This document shows, piece by piece, positions 1-6,050 of a DNA stretch of 6,050 nucleotides (position 1 is its first letter; each line of letters begins with the position of its first letter). A program made the translations under genes and the position numbers. The notes beneath the pieces were generated by a model. That model ran no database searches. It was not told where the DNA came from and worked only from the letters and a program-made list of their open reading frames with translations. The stretch lies in NCBI GenBank assembly GCA_015493405.1, contig WGDF01000366.1, positions 1 through 6,050 on the forward strand. The letters are read 5' to 3'. Origin of the DNA: Flavobacteriaceae bacterium. Its GTDB lineage: Bacteria; Bacteroidota; Bacteroidia; Flavobacteriales; Flavobacteriaceae.

Positions 1-404
1 TAGTAAGACCTGAATCCAAATTGCTCAAACAAGAACAATTGTGTGATATTAGAATCGCGCCCATCTATTACGATTTGGATAAATTCTATATCCGATTTAA
101 AGACAAACTCAAACTTGATAGGATTGTGGCTTTGATGCAAAAATATCCTGAGATGAAATTAGAAGTATCATCTTATACCGATGCCAGAGCCAGTAAGCCT
201 TATAATGTAAAATTGTCTAAAAACAGAACCATGTCAGCTGTGAATTATTTGACTTCACATGGCATCAACAAAGATCGTGTTGTCCCCAAATGGTTTGGCG
301 AATTGTATCCGGTTAATGGCTGTGTAGATGGTGTCAAATGTAGCGAAGCCGAGCATCAGCTTAATCGTAGAACAGAGTTTAAAATCTTGAATTGTAACTA
401 TTAA
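1..404 (+). CDS. OmpA-family protein, C-terminal peptidoglycan-binding domain (5' end outside window)
   Basis: The reading frame is open from position 3 to the TAA at 402-404 and shows no stop at the left edge, so this is the 3' part of a longer gene. The TTG at 21 is an in-frame leucine and not a convincing start. The visible 130 or so residues are essentially one OmpA C-terminal domain. A strand with IYYDLDKFYIR comes first, then a helix, then SYTDARAS and the LSKNRTMSAVNYL helix, ending in a QLNRRTEFKIL strand. By family knowledge, the Asp of YTDAR and the Arg of SKNR are the pair that grips diaminopimelate in peptidoglycan. The domain therefore anchors an outer-membrane protein or lipoprotein to the cell wall from the periplasmic side. 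The VNGCVDGVKCSEAEHQLNRR segment, with two Cys six residues apart, is typical of Bacteroidota members, where the missing N-terminal part often carries TPR or PD40/beta-propeller repeats. That part is not visible here. A strong terminator follows directly, so this is the last gene of its transcript. Confidence 0.93.
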   Translation, partial: VRPESKLLKQEQLCDIRIAPIYYDLDKFYIRFKDKLKLDRIVALMQKYPEMKLEVSSYTDARASKPYNVKLSKNRTMSAVNYLTSHGINKDRVVPKWFGELYPVNGCVDGVKCSEAEHQLNRRTEFKILNCNY

Positions 405-432
405 TCCGGCTTTTAAAAGCTGCTATAAATTT

Positions 433-468
433 AAACACGACCGGCTCAACAGCCGGTCGTGTTTTTTT
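433..468 (+). terminator. Rho-independent terminator of the OmpA-family gene
   Basis: A perfect 14-bp stem pairs 433-446 with 451-464 around a CAAC tetraloop. The core of the stem is GC-rich (ACCGGCT/AGCCGGT) and it runs into seven consecutive T residues at 462-468. It lies 29 bp after the stop codon of the OmpA-family gene. On the opposite strand the T-tract is poor (GTTTAAATTT), so it should work mainly for plus-strand transcription, although the stem could also hinder minus-strand read-through. Confidence 0.93.
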
Positions 469-680
469 ATGATAATTTTTGGCCTAGTATATAATTGGGG
501 TAGTATCCCTTTTTGTGTGTATAGGTTCGTTTTCTTATATGTAAATATAATCTCTAATAGGCAAAATAGCCGATATTTTTCACTAATAATTTTTCAATCC
601 TTATTTCTTTCAAATCTAGTAATTTAGAAACTAGTATTTTAGAAAAAAGAGAGCTTTAACAATTTTAATTTGAAAACGAA
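469..680. other. Non-coding convergent spacer between the OmpA-family gene and gldG
   Basis: This AT-rich stretch separates two genes that point at each other. I see no open reading frame of credible length, no tRNA-like fold and no strong minus-strand terminator after gldG. The only clear structure is the 15-bp tandem duplication at 616-645. A GGGG-TAGTA-TCCC hairpin followed by five T at 497-514 could act as a weak back-up plus-strand terminator, but its stem is only 4 bp including one G-U pair. Confidence 0.6.
616..645. repeat. Tandem 15-bp direct repeat, two copies
   Basis: CTAGTAATTTAGAAA (616-630) is followed without a gap by CTAGTATTTTAGAAA (631-645), 14 of 15 positions identical. It lies in the convergent spacer, outside any gene. 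It may be a simple replication-slippage duplication. Because each unit begins with CTAGT, the two copies also place CTAGT and ACTAG in inverted orientation, giving a weak AT-rich fold. No function can be assigned. Confidence 0.85.
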
Positions 681-2333
681 TTAAGCCCTATATTTTCGAC
701 GCCGCCAATAGGTAAAGAAATAGCCAAACAGCCCCAAAAGAATGATGGGTAATAATAAATTGAGCCATTGCCATTGGCGCAGTTGTGCTATGAGTTTATT
801 TTGGTCTAAAAATTTGAGATGAACGGCTTTATTCTTCAAACTAATTACGCCGTTTTTATCCATTAAATAATCAACTGCATTGAGCAGAAATTGTCTGTTA
901 TCATAAGTCATTTTACTCCATTTGTCAAAGCCTAAGGGTAAAGCTTTGTTTTGGTTAACTTGATTTTTAATGATATCGCCATCGGAAATTACAATTAATG
1001 CTGAATGACCTTTCTCCAAAGTAGGGCTAATTTTTAAAGGTTTTACCCGATGTTTATAAGCAGATTTTAATGAACCCTCAAGCAAGACGCCGAAAGTTTG
1101 AACACCGCCTGTGTAATGCTCTAATTTAGGTTTTTTACCGATTTCATCAAAATTAATTTCAGTAGGGACCCCTACCAATTGTGTTTTGGGAGAGCTGGTT
1201 AATAAAATGGTTTTTTTGGTTTGATTTTTCAAGGTATCTATCGGACTGACGAAATCCATTAAAACCATTTCCAAATTTTTTCCAATCGGATGCTTGGAGT
1301 TGGGGTGGGCCAAAGGGCTATAAAACCAGGGGAACTGTTCCAATTGGGGTTTGTTGCCCACTTGTCCTACTTTTAAAACGACCGGAGCAGCAATCAAATC
1401 TTTGACTAGTTCAGGTTTGATACGCACGCCATAAGCGAAGAGCATATCGGTTAGGTTGAGTTCGGCATTAAGTGCGTAGGTTTTGCCATAATACATCAAG
1501 GTATCTTTATGTGCTTTAACAGCATCGAGTAAAAGCATCAAACGGCCGCCATTCATTAAATATTGATCTAAAACAAATTTTTCTTTCTCATTGAATTTTT
1601 GAGTAGGCTTGGCAAGGATTGCTAAATTATAATTTTGCAATTCCTTCAAAGTTTTGGCCGGTTCTGTGGATACACTGTCAAGGGTAAAAGGCGCTAAGCG
1701 GTATTTTTTTCCGACATGCCTCAAAAAATCAGCAATATGAAGGTCATCCAGTTCACCATTTCCTTTAATAATAGCAATTTTTTGTTGTTTTTTTGCCGTC
1801 ATCAAATGCAAGCCGTTGGTCAATGCAAATTCCAGATTTTCAATACTTTTTTCTATTTGATCATCCATACTTTTACTATAAGTTTTGGTCAATAAAGAAA
1901 CAGGTATTTCTCTGTTGCCTTGTTTGATAACCGCCCAAGGAAAAACCATTACTTGTTCCATTTTTCCGGATTTTCGCAAGCTGATTTGTGCCGGTTGCAA
2001 GCCTTTGTTAATAAGAGATTTGACATAGGCATCCCCTTTTTTTATAGGGTTGATGAATACATAATCGATATGAGGGTTTTCTTGATGAAAATCTTCCAAC
2101 AAATTTTTTGTTTCATTGGCTAAGCGTTTAAAATAGGAAGGGAAGTCACCTTTTAAAAAGACAAAGATTTCGGTAGGTTGCTTCACTTGTTGAACAACTT
2201 TAACAGAGGCTTTTGATAAAGTAAAGCGTTTATCTTGCGTCATGTCAATTTTAGCGTCAAAATAGCCGGCGGCCAAATTAATTAAAAATAAGCCTAAAAA
2301 GAGTCCTAATATATTTTTAAAAGTTTTTGTCAT
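681..2333 (-). CDS. gldG: GldG, gliding-motility ABC transporter auxiliary/substrate-binding protein
   Basis: This 550-residue protein matches the length and architecture of GldG. There is one N-terminal membrane segment (about residues 8-24), followed by the family signature DMTQDKRFTLS (30-40). A large periplasmic part of the ABC-transporter auxiliary type follows, including KGNGELDD (190-197), NGGRLMLLLDA (261-271), VISDGDI (448-454) and DNRQFLLNAVDYL (478-490). A second membrane helix lies at about 523-541, with the positively charged tail RRRKYRA after it. By family knowledge, GldG acts in the inner membrane with the permease GldF and the ATPase GldA. Loss of any of the three abolishes gliding in Flavobacterium johnsoniae. 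The transported substrate is unknown, and some gliding Bacteroidota lack the genes. It is the last gene of the minus-strand operon, 8 bp after the alcohol dehydrogenase. The ATG at 2333 is preferred because the membrane segment follows at the expected distance; there is no Shine-Dalgarno sequence. Confidence 0.94.
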   Translation of the reverse strand: MTKTFKNILGLFLGLFLINLAAGYFDAKIDMTQDKRFTLSKASVKVVQQVKQPTEIFVFLKGDFPSYFKRLANETKNLLEDFHQENPHIDYVFINPIKKGDAYVKSLINKGLQPAQISLRKSGKMEQVMVFPWAVIKQGNREIPVSLLTKTYSKSMDDQIEKSIENLEFALTNGLHLMTAKKQQKIAIIKGNGELDDLHIADFLRHVGKKYRLAPFTLDSVSTEPAKTLKELQNYNLAILAKPTQKFNEKEKFVLDQYLMNGGRLMLLLDAVKAHKDTLMYYGKTYALNAELNLTDMLFAYGVRIKPELVKDLIAAPVVLKVGQVGNKPQLEQFPWFYSPLAHPNSKHPIGKNLEMVLMDFVSPIDTLKNQTKKTILLTSSPKTQLVGVPTEINFDEIGKKPKLEHYTGGVQTFGVLLEGSLKSAYKHRVKPLKISPTLEKGHSALIVISDGDIIKNQVNQNKALPLGFDKWSKMTYDNRQFLLNAVDYLMDKNGVISLKNKAVHLKFLDQNKLIAQLRQWQWLNLLLPIILLGLFGYFFTYWRRRKYRA

Positions 2334-2341
2334 TGTGAGCT

Positions 2342-3487
2342 TTATAAAAATGAAATTATTTGTTGGTAATCTTTCGGACTGAGTTCGATATTTAAACCTG
2401 ATGGCCGGTTAATCAACCATAAGTCTAAGAGTTTTTGTTTATCCCGTTCATTTAACCCCAGAGCTTTAAAACGAATCGGGGCGCCTATTTGTTCAAAAAA
2501 TTTTTCTAAAAAAAGAATAGTTTCCGAAGCACTGATGTTTTTTTCTCCGGTGAGCAAAGAGCCTAAAGCTTTGATGCGTGCTTCAATTTTGTAGGACATA
2601 GCCTTTAGCCAAGCAGGAAACACAACCGATAAAGTTTGACCGTGTGGCGTATCCCATAACAGTGAAATGTGATGTGCCAAGGCATGGGTGCCCCAGTCGC
2701 CGGAGGTTGTTCGGCCATGCATGGTTGTGCCATTTTCGGCAACAGTAGCGGTCCACATCATTCGGGCACGCAAATCATAATTTTTTAAATCAAGGCATAA
2801 TTTAGGGGCGTAATCCATCGTTTCCAAGATATTTGCAGCTACAAATCTATCGGAAAGGGGTGCAAATCCGCCTGAAAAAAAAGCTTCTAAACTGTGGGCA
2901 ATCAAATCAACAATACCGTTTACAGTTTGATTTTTGGGAACGGTCAAGGTGTACGAAGGGTCTAAAAAAGAAACTTCAGGATACATTAGGGTCGAAAAAT
3001 AACCGATTTTTTCTTGGGTTTGATGGTTTTGTAAAACGGCAGCACCATTCATTTCGGTACCGGTAGCTGCAAGCGTCAAAATGGCGATTAAAGATTTCTT
3101 TAGGCGTGGTTCAACTTTGTGTTTCATAATATCCCAAACGGGTAAATCATTGGCGTAAGCCATATTGACCATTTTGGCAGTATCAATGACACTACCACCG
3201 CCTAAAGCCACAATAAAATCAATTTGATGTGTTTGGGCAAGTTGAACAGCCTTTTCAGCATCTACAAGAGTGGGATTGGGCTTGATTCCGGAAAATTCAA
3301 TCACGGTTTTGCCGGCATCTTGCAATTTTTTTACAACTTGATCGTAATAGCCGTATTTTTTAACGCTGCCTTTGCCGGTCAGCAACAATACTTTTTGTCC
3401 ATAAGAGGCTATGGTTTCAGGAAGTTGTTCGATTACATTTTTGCCGAAATGCAATTTGGTTGGATTATAAGCTGTAAAATTTTCCAT
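2342..3487 (-). CDS. Iron-containing (group III) alcohol dehydrogenase, butanol dehydrogenase/YqhD type
   Basis: A complete 381-residue Fe-type alcohol dehydrogenase that interconverts aldehydes and alcohols in the cytoplasm. It opens with MENFTAYNPTKLHFGKN, which resembles clostridial and Bacillus butanol dehydrogenases. The Rossmann-like half carries TGKGSVKKYG (37-46) and the dinucleotide-binding ALGGGSVIDTAK (94-105). The all-helical half has all four metal ligands of the family: Asp194 and His198 (GIVDLIAHSLEAFF), His268 (GTHALAHH) and His282 (TPHG). His272 fits the further conserved His found between the last two ligands. Gly and Ser after beta-2, in place of the Asp seen in NAD-dependent FucO, suggest NADPH preference (inference). 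Nothing points to decay: length is normal and no motif is missing. The start ATG overlaps the gldF stop as TGATG, and gldG begins 8 bp downstream, so it is embedded in the gliding operon. The physiological substrate cannot be read from sequence; aldehyde detoxification is one plausible role. Confidence 0.94.
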   Translation of the reverse strand: MENFTAYNPTKLHFGKNVIEQLPETIASYGQKVLLLTGKGSVKKYGYYDQVVKKLQDAGKTVIEFSGIKPNPTLVDAEKAVQLAQTHQIDFIVALGGGSVIDTAKMVNMAYANDLPVWDIMKHKVEPRLKKSLIAILTLAATGTEMNGAAVLQNHQTQEKIGYFSTLMYPEVSFLDPSYTLTVPKNQTVNGIVDLIAHSLEAFFSGGFAPLSDRFVAANILETMDYAPKLCLDLKNYDLRARMMWTATVAENGTTMHGRTTSGDWGTHALAHHISLLWDTPHGQTLSVVFPAWLKAMSYKIEARIKALGSLLTGEKNISASETILFLEKFFEQIGAPIRFKALGLNERDKQKLLDLWLINRPSGLNIELSPKDYQQIISFL

Positions 3488-3489
3488 CA
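3485..3489 (-). promoter_or_regulatory. TGATG stop-start overlap coupling gldF to the alcohol dehydrogenase
   Basis: Read on the minus strand, the gldF stop TGA and the dehydrogenase start ATG share one A, giving TGATG. No Shine-Dalgarno sequence precedes this ATG. Termination-reinitiation by the ribosome leaving gldF is therefore the likely way the dehydrogenase is translated (inference from a well-known arrangement). It also argues that the two genes are on one mRNA. Confidence 0.75.
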
Positions 3490-4215
3490 GCGGATGCGTT
3501 TTTGCAAATTAAATTGAGTCAGTCCAATAAATAAAATGATGATGCTGATAAAGTATACAACATCAGATAATTTGATTAAACCTTTGAGCATATTTTGATA
3601 ATGAAAATCTAAACTTAATTTTTTGAAAAATAAATCTAAACTGCCCAATAAGTTAAAACTGCCCAAACCTTCAAAACCATAGTAAAATAAGAAGATTAAA
3701 AACAAAGCAATTAAAAAGGCATTGACCTGATTGTCAAATAAAGACGAACTAAAGATGCCAATGGCAGCCATAGCGCCTATTAATAAAATTAGGCCCAAAT
3801 AAGCACTGATTAGGTTCTTATAATCTAAGGAACCATCCAAACTGAAATGTCGAATACTGTAAACATAAATAAAGGTCAAGAGGAGCATAAAAAGACCAAT
3901 GGTCCAAATACTCAAAAATTTTCCCCAAATAATAGCTTTAAAAGTTAAGGGTTTGGTGCGTAAATTTTCAATCGTTCCGGTTTTAAATTCATCGGAAAAA
4001 CTTCTCATACTGATTGCGGCTATGACAAAAATCAAGATCCAAGGGGCTAAGCTGAAAAAAGGATTTAAATCGGCAAAGCCATAGGCGGGCAAATAATAAT
4101 TACCTTCGATAAACCATAAAAACAAAGCTGTAAACACAAAGAAAGAGCCAATGGACAGATAACCAATGGGTGAAGCAAAAAATTGTTTGAGTTCTTTGAG
4201 ATATATGGATTTCAT
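3487..4215 (-). CDS. gldF: GldF, gliding-motility ABC transporter permease
   Basis: This 242-residue integral membrane protein has the normal GldF length. About six hydrophobic segments can be placed (approximately 17-36, 53-70, 99-119, 136-156, 163-181 and 217-234). The N-terminus, MKSIYLKELKQFFASPIGYL, is typical of ABC-2 type permeases of this group. Between the second and third helix lies the conserved RSFSDEFKTGTIENLRTKPL (71-90), the cytoplasmic loop that in this family faces the ATPase. By family knowledge GldF is the permease of the GldA-GldF-GldG transporter needed for gliding in Flavobacterium johnsoniae. No gldA-like ATPase lies in the window, in line with gldA being unlinked in F. 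johnsoniae. GldF is the first gene of the gldF-dehydrogenase-gldG unit. Upstream is a 131-bp spacer with palindromes, so a promoter may lie there, but no clear Bacteroidota TAnnTTTG box could be found. The gene could instead be read from the M49 peptidase transcript. Confidence 0.95.
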   Translation of the reverse strand: MKSIYLKELKQFFASPIGYLSIGSFFVFTALFLWFIEGNYYLPAYGFADLNPFFSLAPWILIFVIAAISMRSFSDEFKTGTIENLRTKPLTFKAIIWGKFLSIWTIGLFMLLLTFIYVYSIRHFSLDGSLDYKNLISAYLGLILLIGAMAAIGIFSSSLFDNQVNAFLIALFLIFLFYYGFEGLGSFNLLGSLDLFFKKLSLDFHYQNMLKGLIKLSDVVYFISIIILFIGLTQFNLQKRIR

Positions 4216-4253
4216 TTGGTTGTTGATGATGTGGTTATTTGGAGATATGCCTG

Positions 4254-4271
4254 TCCCGACTATTGTCGGGA
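4254..4271. repeat. Short perfect palindrome (hairpin) TCCCGAC-TATT-GTCGGGA upstream of gldF
   Basis: Positions 4254-4260 pair perfectly with 4265-4271 (7 bp, five of them G-C) around a TATT loop. It lies 39 bp before the gldF start on the minus strand. No T-tract follows on either strand (GTTATT on plus, CAGGC on minus), so it is not a typical terminator. It could be an mRNA-processing or stabilising hairpin, a protein-binding operator, or part of a dispersed repeat together with the palindrome at 4286-4324. Confidence 0.7.
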
Positions 4272-4285
4272 GTTATTCGATGTTT

Positions 4286-4324
4286 TGTCATTTCTCTCTC
4301 GACAGCCATCTGGCGAGAAATCCC
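4286..4324. repeat. Imperfect palindrome resembling a dispersed intergenic (REP-like) repeat
   Basis: On the minus strand this reads GGGATTTCTCGCCAGATGGC followed by TGTCGAGAGAGAAATGACA. Its ends resemble the GATTTCTCG...CGAAATGACA intergenic palindromes that recur in many Bacteroidota genomes (recognised from memory, not searched). The fold on the plus strand is TCTCG (4297-4301) with CGAGA (4314-4318), an A/G mismatch, then CAG with CTG around a CCAT loop. It sits 22 bp after the peptidase stop codon. There is no clean T-tract downstream in the minus direction, so termination by it would be weak. Only one copy is visible in the window. Confidence 0.5.
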
Positions 4325-4346
4325 ATTTTTAATTATCTATTTTCGT

Positions 4347-6032
4347 TTAATTTAATCCCAAAGTTTTAATACCTTGATCAAAAATAATATCAACCGGAAT
4401 ATGGGCGTCATTCAGTTTTTGTAAATCTTGCTGTAATTGCTTAGGTACGATGCCTTTTTCTTTGACCAACTTAGTAACGCCTGCATAATCGCCATCACCT
4501 TGTAATTTCAGGAGTAACCCGGAAAGCGATTTCATGGCATCATACATTTTGTCATAATTCACTTTGTAGGTACCATCAGGATTACGGGTAAAAGCACCTT
4601 TATCTTTAAAATAATTGAAACGAATCATATTGGCTATGCCGTGTGCATCGGCAGCGCCAAAACGAATGCTACGGAAAATACTAGCCATAAAAGTGGTCAT
4701 ATAATCTTTCATATCGCCTTTCAGAGCCCCTTTTTTGTGTAATTGATCGACCATATATAAACCTAAAATATCGGCTTTGCCTTCTTCAATAGCTGAAAAA
4801 TATTCTTTTAAAGCAGTGCGGGCCATACCTTTACCATTAATTGTTTTTTTGATGCCTAAACCATGAGCCACTTCATGAAACATAGTATTGGCAAAAAAAG
4901 CATCGAATTTGATATGTTGTCGTTGTTCGGGTGTAATAATCATATCAGCTATCGGTACCAATATTTTATCAAATTTGGCTTGCATAACATTTTTGAGTTG
5001 CAAACGGCGTGTGCCTTTTTTTAGTTGAACGGCTTCATCGTTGGGTAGGTTGATGGCTATGGTTTTGCCACCGGTGTTGGAAGCGCCTGAATAATAAAGT
5101 ACATCATAAGCATTGAGATCAGAACGGGTCCCTGGTTTTTCTTGTTTATAGATTGGTGCCACAGGCAAGTTCTTTTGAAGTTCAGGCAAAAATTGGATAA
5201 AATGAGCCAGTTTTTTACTCCAATCCATATCTTTGACGAGTACGACGCCTTCGTAACTGGTTTTATAATTATAAAGTTGATCTTCATAATTTTCAATCGG
5301 CCCGATAACGACATCCAGATGGTTACTTTTCATATCCATCCATTGCATGTCACTGGGACGAAAATGGTCATTAAGCAAGGCTTTGGCGCGTAGTTTTAGG
5401 TATTGTTTGAACTGTTTATTTTCGGCAAATTCAGCAGCCAAGTTCAATTCTTTGGCCGCGGGTTTGAGGTATTTTTCATAAGCTTTATGATAGGGAATCG
5501 TATAAAGTTTCCCGGCTTTGTCGCGTCGCAAAATAGTATATTGACTGGTTTTATCGGCCAAGCCGGTTTTTTCAAATTCAGCTTTGGTCATATCTTTAGG
5601 ATAGAAATTGGCGCCTGCAGGTTTGGGCCCAATACCTTTGACAAAGGCTTTGTTATTATCTAATCGATCCCACGGTCCATAGTTAATTTCAACATATTCT
5701 TTGGTCAAAGAATCTTTTACTTTTTGGAGCAAAGCTTGTTTGTCGCCATAAGTTTGTTCCCAAAAAGCCGGATTCATATATTGCGTAGCTTTGATTAGGT
5801 GTACAATCACTTTCTTTTCATGATCGGTTAGTTTACTTATATCTGTAGTTAATTTGACTTTGGCATATTGATTTATTTTGGCTTGCATATCAATAGCTGT
5901 TTTGTTTGAGTTTTGTTTCAGTGTATTTATTTGAGTTTCGGAAACTTTTTGTGGTTTTCTTTCTTTGTGATTGCCTTCACAAGCGGATAATAACACTAAT
6001 AAAATGAGTAGGAATGATAAATGCTTGTTCAT
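4347..6032 (-). CDS. M49-family (dipeptidyl-peptidase III-like) zinc metallopeptidase lipoprotein
   Basis: The 561-residue product starts with a lipoprotein signal peptide: MNKHL, a hydrophobic stretch, then lipobox LSAC with the acylated Cys18. The mature protein is thus membrane-anchored outside the cytoplasm. M49 landmarks follow in order: EINYGPWDRLDNNKAF (115-130), GANFYPKDMTKAEFE (140-154), a GKTIAINLPND segment (322-332) like the substrate-contacting INIPNYD of DPP III, the zinc motif HEVAH (386-390), EEGKAD (416-421) and AHGIANMIRFNYF (463-475). By homology His386, His390 and Glu417 bind zinc and Glu387 is the catalytic base. Classical DPP III has the hexapeptide HEXXGH; here it is the pentapeptide HEXXH, and the protein is shorter than the roughly 700-residue DPP III enzymes. 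M49 enzymes release dipeptides from peptide N-termini, but the exact activity here is unproven. The ATG at 6032 gives a good signal peptide; its promoter lies beyond the window edge. It is 131 bp upstream of gldF and may or may not share its transcript. Confidence 0.86.
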   Translation of the reverse strand: MNKHLSFLLILLVLLSACEGNHKERKPQKVSETQINTLKQNSNKTAIDMQAKINQYAKVKLTTDISKLTDHEKKVIVHLIKATQYMNPAFWEQTYGDKQALLQKVKDSLTKEYVEINYGPWDRLDNNKAFVKGIGPKPAGANFYPKDMTKAEFEKTGLADKTSQYTILRRDKAGKLYTIPYHKAYEKYLKPAAKELNLAAEFAENKQFKQYLKLRAKALLNDHFRPSDMQWMDMKSNHLDVVIGPIENYEDQLYNYKTSYEGVVLVKDMDWSKKLAHFIQFLPELQKNLPVAPIYKQEKPGTRSDLNAYDVLYYSGASNTGGKTIAINLPNDEAVQLKKGTRRLQLKNVMQAKFDKILVPIADMIITPEQRQHIKFDAFFANTMFHEVAHGLGIKKTINGKGMARTALKEYFSAIEEGKADILGLYMVDQLHKKGALKGDMKDYMTTFMASIFRSIRFGAADAHGIANMIRFNYFKDKGAFTRNPDGTYKVNYDKMYDAMKSLSGLLLKLQGDGDYAGVTKLVKEKGIVPKQLQQDLQKLNDAHIPVDIIFDQGIKTLGLN

Positions 6033-6050
6033 ATCGATATATATTTTTAA

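Noticed and set aside
1..404. Start of the OmpA-family gene at the TTG at position 21
   Set aside because: The frame stays open to the left edge, the TTG would leave an OmpA domain with no signal peptide, and longer family members have extra N-terminal domains; a truncated view of a longer gene is more likely.
497..514. GGGG-TAGTA-TCCC hairpin followed by TTTTT on the plus strand
   Set aside because: The stem is only 4 bp and includes a G-U pair; a much stronger terminator lies just upstream, so it is not called separately.
611..618. CAAATCTA, which on the minus strand reads TAGATTTG and matches the Bacteroidota -7 promoter box TAnnTTTG
   Set aside because: No TTTG or TTG box occurs at the expected distance upstream on that strand, and transcription would run antisense into the OmpA-family gene with no gene to serve. 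In AT-rich spacer DNA such an 8-mer is expected by chance.
641..684. Possible minus-strand terminator for gldG: TTAATT/AATTAA stem (665-670 with 679-684) and an A-run on the plus strand at 643-648
   Set aside because: The stem is entirely A-T, overlaps the stop codon, and the T-tract is about 16 bases away from it.
1920..2123. Plus-strand open frame of 67 codons inside gldG
   Set aside because: It lies fully within a well-supported gene on the other strand and its translation has no recognisable domain; a shadow frame.
2342..3487. Alcohol dehydrogenase as a recently acquired mobile cargo gene
   Set aside because: No transposase, inverted repeats or target-site duplication flank it, and its AT-rich, lysine-rich composition looks like that of its neighbours, so recent transfer is not supported by anything visible.
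5057..5663. Several open frames of 83-86 codons overlapping the M49 peptidase gene on both strands
   Set aside because: The M49 motifs run continuously through this stretch in the peptidase frame; the alternatives show no family resemblance.

Overview
The window looks like chromosomal DNA from a gliding-lineage member of the Bacteroidota, most likely Flavobacteriia or a close relative. The basis is an adjacent-family pair of gliding-motility ABC transporter genes (gldF, gldG), an OmpA-family C-terminal domain of the type common in that phylum, AT-rich and lysine-rich coding sequence, and start codons that lack a clear Shine-Dalgarno sequence, which is usual for this phylum. Genus or species cannot be named from the sequence alone.

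Layout. Positions 1-404 (+) hold the 3' end of an OmpA-family outer-membrane/peptidoglycan-anchoring protein whose 5' part lies outside the window. A strong rho-independent terminator (433-468) follows. Positions 469-680 are a non-coding convergent spacer with one 15-bp tandem duplication. Everything from 681 to 6032 is on the minus strand. In transcription order it is: an M49 (dipeptidyl-peptidase III-like) zinc metallopeptidase lipoprotein (6032-4347); a 131-bp spacer with two palindromic elements; gldF, the ABC permease (4215-3487); an iron-type, group III alcohol dehydrogenase (3487-2342); and gldG (2333-681).

The most unusual point is that the complete, apparently intact alcohol dehydrogenase gene sits between gldF and gldG. 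Its start codon overlaps the gldF stop codon (TGATG), and gldG starts only 8 bp after its own stop. In the well-studied gliding bacteria gldF and gldG are direct neighbours, and their products work as one complex with the ATPase GldA. The dehydrogenase is therefore predicted to be co-transcribed, and probably translationally coupled, with the Gld transporter. Whether it has anything to do with motility cannot be decided from sequence.

No CRISPR array, tRNA, rRNA, transposase or phage gene was seen. Apart from the operon arrangement, the palindromic spacer and the metallopeptidase's HEXXH variant, the region looks like ordinary core or near-core genome.
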